Assembly: GCA_025453375.1 (NCBI GenBank)
Contig: JALOQT010000091.1
Span: 1 to 5,384, forward strand
DNA length: 5,384 nt
Direction of reading: 5' to 3'
Source: Phycisphaerales bacterium
GTDB lineage: Bacteria > Planctomycetota > Phycisphaerae > Phycisphaerales > UBA1924
The notes beneath the pieces are model-generated. The model was given only the letters and a program-made list of their open reading frames with translations, was not told the origin of the DNA and made no database searches. Numbering within the stretch: the stretch's first letter is position 1; the number at the start of each line of letters is the position of its first letter. Shown piece after piece: positions 1-5,384 of this stretch. The position numbers and the translations under genes were made by a program.

Positions 1-174
1 GCTGGCGTAAAGCCGGCTGACGTCGGCCTCGCGGGTGAGGTCATAGTCCTTGCGGCGGGGGACGAAGATGTCCTGGTCCTTGACGCCGCGACGCTTGAGG
101 GCGGCCAGAACGGACTTGCCCAGGAACCCGGCGCCGCCGGTGACGATGATCTTCTTGTTGTTGAGGTTCAGCAT
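1..174 (-). CDS. NAD(P)-dependent epimerase/reductase, GDP-L-fucose synthase-like (N-terminal part)
   Basis: The 5' end of a short-chain dehydrogenase/reductase-type sugar-nucleotide enzyme; the rest lies beyond the left edge, and 58 codons are visible. After MLNLNNKKIIV comes the nucleotide-binding loop TGGAGFLG (residues 12-19, GxxGxxG pattern of the extended SDR Rossmann fold), then an alpha helix and a second strand ending in FVPRRKDYDL (residues 37-46). A 'PR..DYDL' segment here is, from memory of the family, typical of GDP-L-fucose synthase (GDP-4-keto-6-deoxymannose epimerase/reductase), which makes GDP-fucose for surface polysaccharide in the cytoplasm. The ATG at 172-174 is chosen because the fold begins at once behind it. 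No Shine-Dalgarno site precedes it; the leader is C/A-rich. The gene is divergent from the nucleotidase gene. Without the catalytic SxYxxxK region the exact substrate is not proven; another NDP-sugar epimerase/dehydratase is possible. Confidence 0.82.
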   Translation of the reverse strand, partial: MLNLNNKKIIVTGGAGFLGKSVLAALKRRGVKDQDIFVPRRKDYDLTREADVSRLYAS

Positions 175-198
175 GGTGTGTGGGTGGGGTGTGGGGGC

Positions 199-224
199 GG
201 GTGTGGCAGGCGGGTGTGGCAGGC
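199..224. repeat. 13-bp perfect tandem duplication in the leader region
   Basis: The unit GGGTGTGGCAGGC occurs twice in direct succession, at 199-211 and 212-224, without mismatch. The preceding bases (175-198) are a looser run of GTG and GGG steps. It lies 25-50 bp upstream of the epimerase start on the minus strand, so it is likely within that gene's 5' leader or core promoter. It could be simple replication slippage in a low-complexity tract, or a pair of binding sites; the sequence alone does not decide. Confidence 0.8.
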
Positions 225-353
225 AGGGGAGAGACGCGTGAATCGAACGCGAGCGGGTGTATCGACCAGACGGGTGGCGAACCGTTGTCGTGCGGCGTGC
301 GTGCGGGACGCTTGCTCGATTATTGGACCATCCTCGCGCCGCTGGCCGGGGCT

Positions 354-360
354 AAGGTGG
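354..360 (+). promoter_or_regulatory. Ribosome binding site supporting the GTG start at 364
   Basis: AAGGTGG ends 3 nt before the GTG at 364, and its AAGG core is 6 nt away, a normal Shine-Dalgarno distance. This favours GTG 364 over earlier in-frame starts. A competing purine tract (AGGGGAG, 225-231) precedes an in-frame GTG at 238, but the 42 residues that start would add do not look like phosphatase sequence. Confidence 0.5.
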
Positions 361-363
361 ATC

Positions 364-1398
364 GTGAGCACGAATGTCCCCGAGATTGTCACGCTGGCGG
401 CCCGGGCGGTGCAGGAGGCGGGCGTGGCCTGCGCGCGGTTGCAGCGCGAGCTGGGGTCGGGGGCGACGGCCAAGCAGGATGGCTCGCCGGTCACGATTGC
501 CGACTACGCGGCGCAGGCGCTGATCACGCGATCGCTGATTCGTGCGAAGATCGATGGGCCGATCGCGGCCGAGGAGCAGGCGGAGATGCTCCGCATCATC
601 CCCGGACTGCTCGACGCGGTGACCGCGGCGATTCGGCGGGCCAGTGACTGGACAGACGCGACGAACGAGGACGTGCTGAGGCTCATGAAGCACAACGCCT
701 GGCGCGAGCAGCAGCTGCCCCCGCGCGTGTGGATGATCGATCCGATCGATGGGACCAAGGGGTTCATCGCGCAAAGGCACTTTGCCGTGTGCCTGGCGCT
801 GATTGAGAACGGTCGGCCGACGGTGGCGGCCTTGGCGTGCCCGAATCTGGCGCTGGATGTGACGCTCGAGGCCGGGCCGCTGGATGCATCCGGCGGCGGA
901 TGCATCGTCGCGGCGGGGAGTGACACGCCCGTGCTGCACGCGCTGATGCGCGAGGCCGATGGCACTGCGAGCCAGACGCCGCTGACGGCGGTGCCGATCA
1001 ATGACGGGCCGATGCGTCGTGAGCCGATTCTGACATTCTCCGTCGAGGCCAGCGAGGGGCGCGTGCGGGACTTTGAGGCGATGGCGCAGGTCATGCAGCG
1101 GCGTTTCGGGCGCAGGCCGGTGGCGCTGCCGATGGATAGCCAGGCGAAGTATGCCATCGTGGCGCGCGGGCAGGCGGATATCTATGACCGACCGCCGCGG
1201 CGCACGCGGGAGAAGTCGTGGGATCACGCGGCGGGGTGCCTGCTGCTGGAGCGGGCAGGGTGCACGGTGACGGATTCACGCGGCGCGAGGATCGACTGGT
1301 CACGCATGACGCTGGGCCTGGCCGAGGGCATTCTCGGGGCCCGCCAGCCATTCCATGACCAGGTGCTGGTGTCGCGCCGGAATATCGGAATCGTGTGA
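364..1398 (+). CDS. 3'(2'),5'-bisphosphate nucleotidase (HAL2/SAL1 type, inositol monophosphatase superfamily)
   Basis: A 344-residue cytoplasmic Mg2+-dependent phosphatase that should hydrolyse 3'-phosphoadenosine 5'-phosphate (PAP) to AMP, removing the inhibitory by-product of sulfate assimilation and sulfotransfer. Visible motifs in order: DGSPVTIADYAAQ (39-51), the substrate/metal loop; EE at 70-71, metal ligands; WMIDPIDGTKGF (123-134), the DPxDGT signature with D126 and D129; SQAKYAIVARGQADIY (259-274); and REKSWDHAAG (282-291), the WDxAAG signature with D287. The SQxKY...ARG...IY...REK-WDHAAG order matches eukaryotic HAL2/SAL1 enzymes more closely than E. coli CysQ, and the length suits HAL2 (about 350) better than CysQ (about 250). 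All metal ligands are present, so it should be active; some HAL2 enzymes also accept inositol 1,4-bisphosphate. The start is GTG at 364, backed by a ribosome site and by homology beginning soon after. It is transcribed alone and converges on the small gene at 1539-1886. Confidence 0.9.
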   Translation: MSTNVPEIVTLAARAVQEAGVACARLQRELGSGATAKQDGSPVTIADYAAQALITRSLIRAKIDGPIAAEEQAEMLRIIPGLLDAVTAAIRRASDWTDATNEDVLRLMKHNAWREQQLPPRVWMIDPIDGTKGFIAQRHFAVCLALIENGRPTVAALACPNLALDVTLEAGPLDASGGGCIVAAGSDTPVLHALMREADGTASQTPLTAVPINDGPMRREPILTFSVEASEGRVRDFEAMAQVMQRRFGRRPVALPMDSQAKYAIVARGQADIYDRPPRRTREKSWDHAAGCLLLERAGCTVTDSRGARIDWSRMTLGLAEGILGARQPFHDQVLVSRRNIGIV

Positions 1399-1410
1399 GG
1401 AGTGGCGAAG

Positions 1411-1437
1411 GTTGCACGGCTTGGAAAGCCGTGCAAC
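1411..1437 (+). terminator. Perfect 12-bp hairpin after the nucleotidase gene, possible terminator
   Basis: GTTGCACGGCTT (1411-1422) pairs with AAGCCGTGCAAC (1426-1437) around a 3-nt GGA loop; the stem begins 12 bp after the TGA of the nucleotidase gene. The stem is perfect and GC-rich, so the RNA should fold strongly from either strand. There is no T-run after it on the plus strand, so it is not a textbook intrinsic terminator. It may still stop or stabilise the 3' end of the transcript, and it is at the same time the left end of the composite repeat. Confidence 0.45.
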
Positions 1438-1510
1438 GAGGTGTCTCGCTGCATGGCTTGAACAGTTGCGAGACGAGGTATCTCGTGGCTCGGCTCTCCA
1501 AGCCGTGCAC
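1411..1510. repeat. Composite palindromic repeat element (REP/MITE-like) between convergent genes
   Basis: About 100 bp built from inverted and direct copies of two short words. The ends carry a perfect 13-bp inverted repeat, TGCACGGCTTGGA (1413-1425) and TCCAAGCCGTGCA (1497-1509). A third, direct copy of the first word with one change, TGCATGGCTTG, is at 1450-1460. A second word occurs twice in direct orientation with two differences, ACGAGGTGTCTCGC (1436-1449) and ACGAGGTATCTCGT (1473-1486), each itself a small palindrome. GTCTCGC (1443-1449) and GCGAGAC (1468-1474) add another inverted pair. The right end also folds locally (1488-1495 with 1501-1508, 7 of 8 pairs). No reading frame is credible inside it. 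The architecture and intergenic position between convergent genes suit a REP-type or miniature non-autonomous repeat; copies elsewhere in the genome cannot be seen from here. Confidence 0.7.
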
Positions 1511-1538
1511 ATGCTTGACACGTCGCGATGTGCGTGCA

Positions 1539-1886
1539 TCACTGCGCGGGCGGCGGCGGGGGAGCAGGCGGCGGCGTTGCCTGCGGTGGCACGCGCAGTT
1601 CTTCGGTCGTGATGCGCCGGGCGGTGATCGCGCTGGGGTTGTGCGGGTCGGCGTGCAGTTCATCGCGCACGGTGGTGCGGAGGGTGCCGGGGCCGATGGG
1701 CGTCGTCACGGGCTGCTCGTCGTGCGTCACGCGCACGGTGGCATGAGGCGGCTGGGACGTTACATCGGTTTTGATGGCCTTGATGATGTGGCCAAAGAAG
1801 CCGCCGATGTTGTGTGGCAGCGAGGGCTTGGCGGCCTTCTTTCGCGGCGGCGGGCCGGAACCGGGTTGACCATCAGGCGAGGCCAT
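1539..1886 (-). CDS. Small proline-rich protein of unknown function, overlapping aat
   Basis: A 115-residue protein that I do not recognise. It starts with a disordered, Pro/Gly/Lys-rich segment (1-25), then a hydrophobic stretch NIGGFFGHIIKAIKTDV (26-42) that could be an amphipathic helix, then a polar part with two similar segments, LRTTVRDEL (69-77) and ARRITTEEL (89-97), and a low-complexity tail, PPPAPPPPPAQ. There is no signal peptide and no clear transmembrane segment. I take it as real because its codons strongly prefer G/C at the third position, like its neighbours, and because its ATG lies 14 nt inside the end of aat, an arrangement typical of co-transcribed, translationally coupled genes. 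No Shine-Dalgarno site was identified for it. It converges on the nucleotidase gene with the palindromic repeat between them, which may end its transcript. The function is unknown; a spurious frame is less likely but possible. Confidence 0.62.
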   Translation of the reverse strand: MASPDGQPGSGPPPRKKAAKPSLPHNIGGFFGHIIKAIKTDVTSQPPHATVRVTHDEQPVTTPIGPGTLRTTVRDELHADPHNPSAITARRITTEELRVPPQATPPPAPPPPPAQ

Positions 1887-2547
1887 GGCCCATCGTATCG
1901 CCCGGTGCTGGCCAATCGGCGTCTTTGGTGGTGGCGCTGGCGAGCATTTTGGCGAACTTGGCGTGGGTCACTTCGACGATGCCGAACTGGCGCATGTGCT
2001 CATTGGCCAGTTGCGTGTCCAGCAGGGCAAACCCGCGCGATCGCAGGAGATGCCAGAGGTGCACCAGGGCGATCTTGCTGGCGTTGGTGCCGCCAAGGTC
2101 CGGGCGGCTGAACATGCTTTCGCCGAAGAACGCACCGCCGAGGTGCACGCCATAGAGCCCGCCGACGAGCGTGCGCCGGCCGGTGGCGGCGTCGGTCGCC
2201 CACGCCTCGATGCTGTGGGCGTGGCCAGCGTGGTGCAGGCGGGTGTAGGTGTCGATGATCCAATCGTTGATCCACGTTTCGCGCGTCGTGCCCAGGTTGT
2301 CCTGGCGGGGCGTGTCGGCACAGGCGGAGATGACCTGAGCAAAGGCGGTGTCGGTGGTGAAGGTCAACGGCGTCTTGCGGGCGGCTGCGCGCAGGGAACG
2401 CGGGATGATCAAGCCGCCGTCGGCCAGTGGAATGATCGATCGACGCGTGGCCCGGTAAAACGAGACCTCGCCATGGCGACTGTCGGCCATGGGGAACAGC
2501 CCCTGGGCATAGGCGGCGAGCAGGGCATGAAGGTCCGGTGAGAGCAC
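1873..2547 (-). CDS. aat: Leucyl/phenylalanyl-tRNA-protein transferase
   Basis: A 224-residue cytoplasmic enzyme that transfers Leu or Phe from aminoacyl-tRNA to the N-terminal Arg or Lys of proteins, creating an N-degron that ClpS delivers to a Clp protease. Family features in order: AYAQGLFPM (12-20); TRRSIIPL (34-41), at the place of the usual WxSPxPR segment, with FY (30-31) instead of WW; TWI (91-93); [13 protein letters not shown] (104-116); [21 protein letters not shown] (127-147), with E143 at the position of E. coli E156; NASKIAL (155-161); and LLDTQ (175-179), with D177 at the position of the catalytic D186. The length is close to E. coli Aat (234), mainly lacking the N-terminal extension. 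The start is the GTG at 2545-2547, the only ATG/GTG/TTG before the AYAQG motif in this frame; no ribosome site precedes it, so initiation may be SD-independent. It is divergent from clpB and heads a probable two-gene operon. Confidence 0.95.
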   Translation of the reverse strand: MLSPDLHALLAAYAQGLFPMADSRHGEVSFYRATRRSIIPLADGGLIIPRSLRAAARKTPLTFTTDTAFAQVISACADTPRQDNLGTTRETWINDWIIDTYTRLHHAGHAHSIEAWATDAATGRRTLVGGLYGVHLGGAFFGESMFSRPDLGGTNASKIALVHLWHLLRSRGFALLDTQLANEHMRQFGIVEVTHAKFAKMLASATTKDADWPAPGDTMGHGLA

Positions 2548-2715
2548 GTAGCGGCAGGATAGATGCCAGCGCGTCGGTACCGGGCGGGGGTGGCTGCCAG
2601 ATCGGCAGCAGGTGGGCGAACGGGCGTTCGGGAGCGGTCGCGATTGGGCGGTGCGAGCGGGTCAATCACGGCGGGCACGCGGCTTGCAGAGAGCCACCAT
2701 CGGAGGTATTGCCCC
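2548..2715. promoter_or_regulatory. Divergent aat/clpB promoter region
   Basis: These 168 bp must hold the promoters of aat (minus) and clpB (plus). No CIRCE operator (TTAGCACTC...GAGTGCTAA), no convincing heat-shock-sigma box and no clean sigma-70 pair is visible, so heat control of clpB cannot be read from this sequence. The only symmetry I see is a 6-bp inverted repeat, GCTGCC (2593-2598) and GGCAGC (2604-2609), around AGATC; it could be a small operator or chance in GC-rich DNA. Confidence 0.45.
2702..2706 (+). promoter_or_regulatory. clpB: Ribosome binding site of clpB
   Basis: GGAGG, 9 nt before the ATG at 2716, is a full-strength Shine-Dalgarno core. It sets the start at ATG 2716 rather than at the second ATG at 2722, whose distance to it would be longer. 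The contrast with aat and the epimerase gene, which have none, suggests strong translation of clpB. Confidence 0.75.

Positions 2716-5384
<2,669 letters not shown>

Larger units (their letters stand above)
175..363. other. Divergent intergenic region between the epimerase and nucleotidase genes
   Basis: This stretch separates two divergent genes and should hold both promoters, but I see no -35/-10 pair that stands out on either strand. The half near the epimerase start is strikingly G/T-rich on the plus strand (C/A-rich as mRNA leader of the epimerase gene) and contains the tandem repeat listed separately. The plus-strand reading frame of the nucleotidase is open back to 178, but its translation here is rich in Arg and Cys and resembles no phosphatase sequence, so I treat it as non-coding. 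Confidence 0.6.

Noticed and set aside
178..363. N-terminal extension of the nucleotidase from an earlier in-frame start (ATG 178 or GTG 238)
   Set aside because: The added residues are Arg/Cys/Gly-rich and derive from the repetitive tract; the phosphatase fold begins just after GTG 364, which has its own ribosome site. The purine tract before GTG 238 leaves a small doubt.
1515..1520. Perfect sigma-70 -35 hexamer TTGACA on the plus strand
   Set aside because: No acceptable -10 element lies 16-18 bp downstream, and no plus-strand gene starts behind it; it faces the end of a minus-strand gene.
2593..2609. 6-bp inverted repeat in the aat/clpB intergenic region as a repressor operator
   Set aside because: The arms are short and do not match CIRCE or another operator I know; repeats of this size are common by chance in GC-rich DNA. 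Kept only as a remark.

Overview
The window is a high-GC bacterial chromosomal segment with five protein-coding genes on both strands and no RNA gene, IS element, phage gene or CRISPR array. The gene set fits the Planctomycetota, perhaps the Phycisphaerae: a eukaryote-like HAL2-type bisphosphate nucleotidase, a GDP-fucose-synthase-like enzyme, a full-length ClpB, and starts without Shine-Dalgarno sites next to starts with good ones. This placement is an inference from protein resemblance and base composition; no rRNA or other marker is present.

Layout from left to right. (1) Positions 1-174, minus strand: the N-terminal 58 codons of a Rossmann-fold sugar-nucleotide epimerase/reductase, most like GDP-L-fucose synthase, cut by the left edge. 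(2) Positions 175-363: a divergent intergenic region with a 13-bp perfect tandem duplication in a G/T-rich tract. (3) Positions 364-1398, plus strand: a 344-residue 3'(2'),5'-bisphosphate nucleotidase. (4) Positions 1399-1538: the space between two convergent genes, largely filled by a ~100-bp composite palindrome (1411-1510) that looks like a REP/MITE-type interspersed repeat and may also end transcription. (5) Positions 1539-1886 and 1873-2547, minus strand: aat (leucyl/phenylalanyl-tRNA-protein transferase) followed by a small proline-rich protein of unknown function that overlaps it by 14 nt, so the two are probably co-transcribed. (6) Positions 2548-2715: the divergent aat/clpB promoter region. 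(7) Position 2716 to the right edge, plus strand: clpB, 889 codons visible and open at the edge, covering almost the whole disaggregase.

The genes do not form one pathway. There is a protein-quality-control pair (aat, which makes N-degrons, and clpB, which dissolves aggregates) transcribed from a shared intergenic region, and beside it a sulfur/nucleotide-metabolism enzyme and a sugar-nucleotide enzyme. No undescribed multigene system is evident. The points most worth a second look are a ~40-residue expansion in the ClpB D2 domain at the place where ClpA/ClpC carry their ClpP-docking loop, the composite palindromic repeat at 1411-1510, and the small protein coupled to aat.
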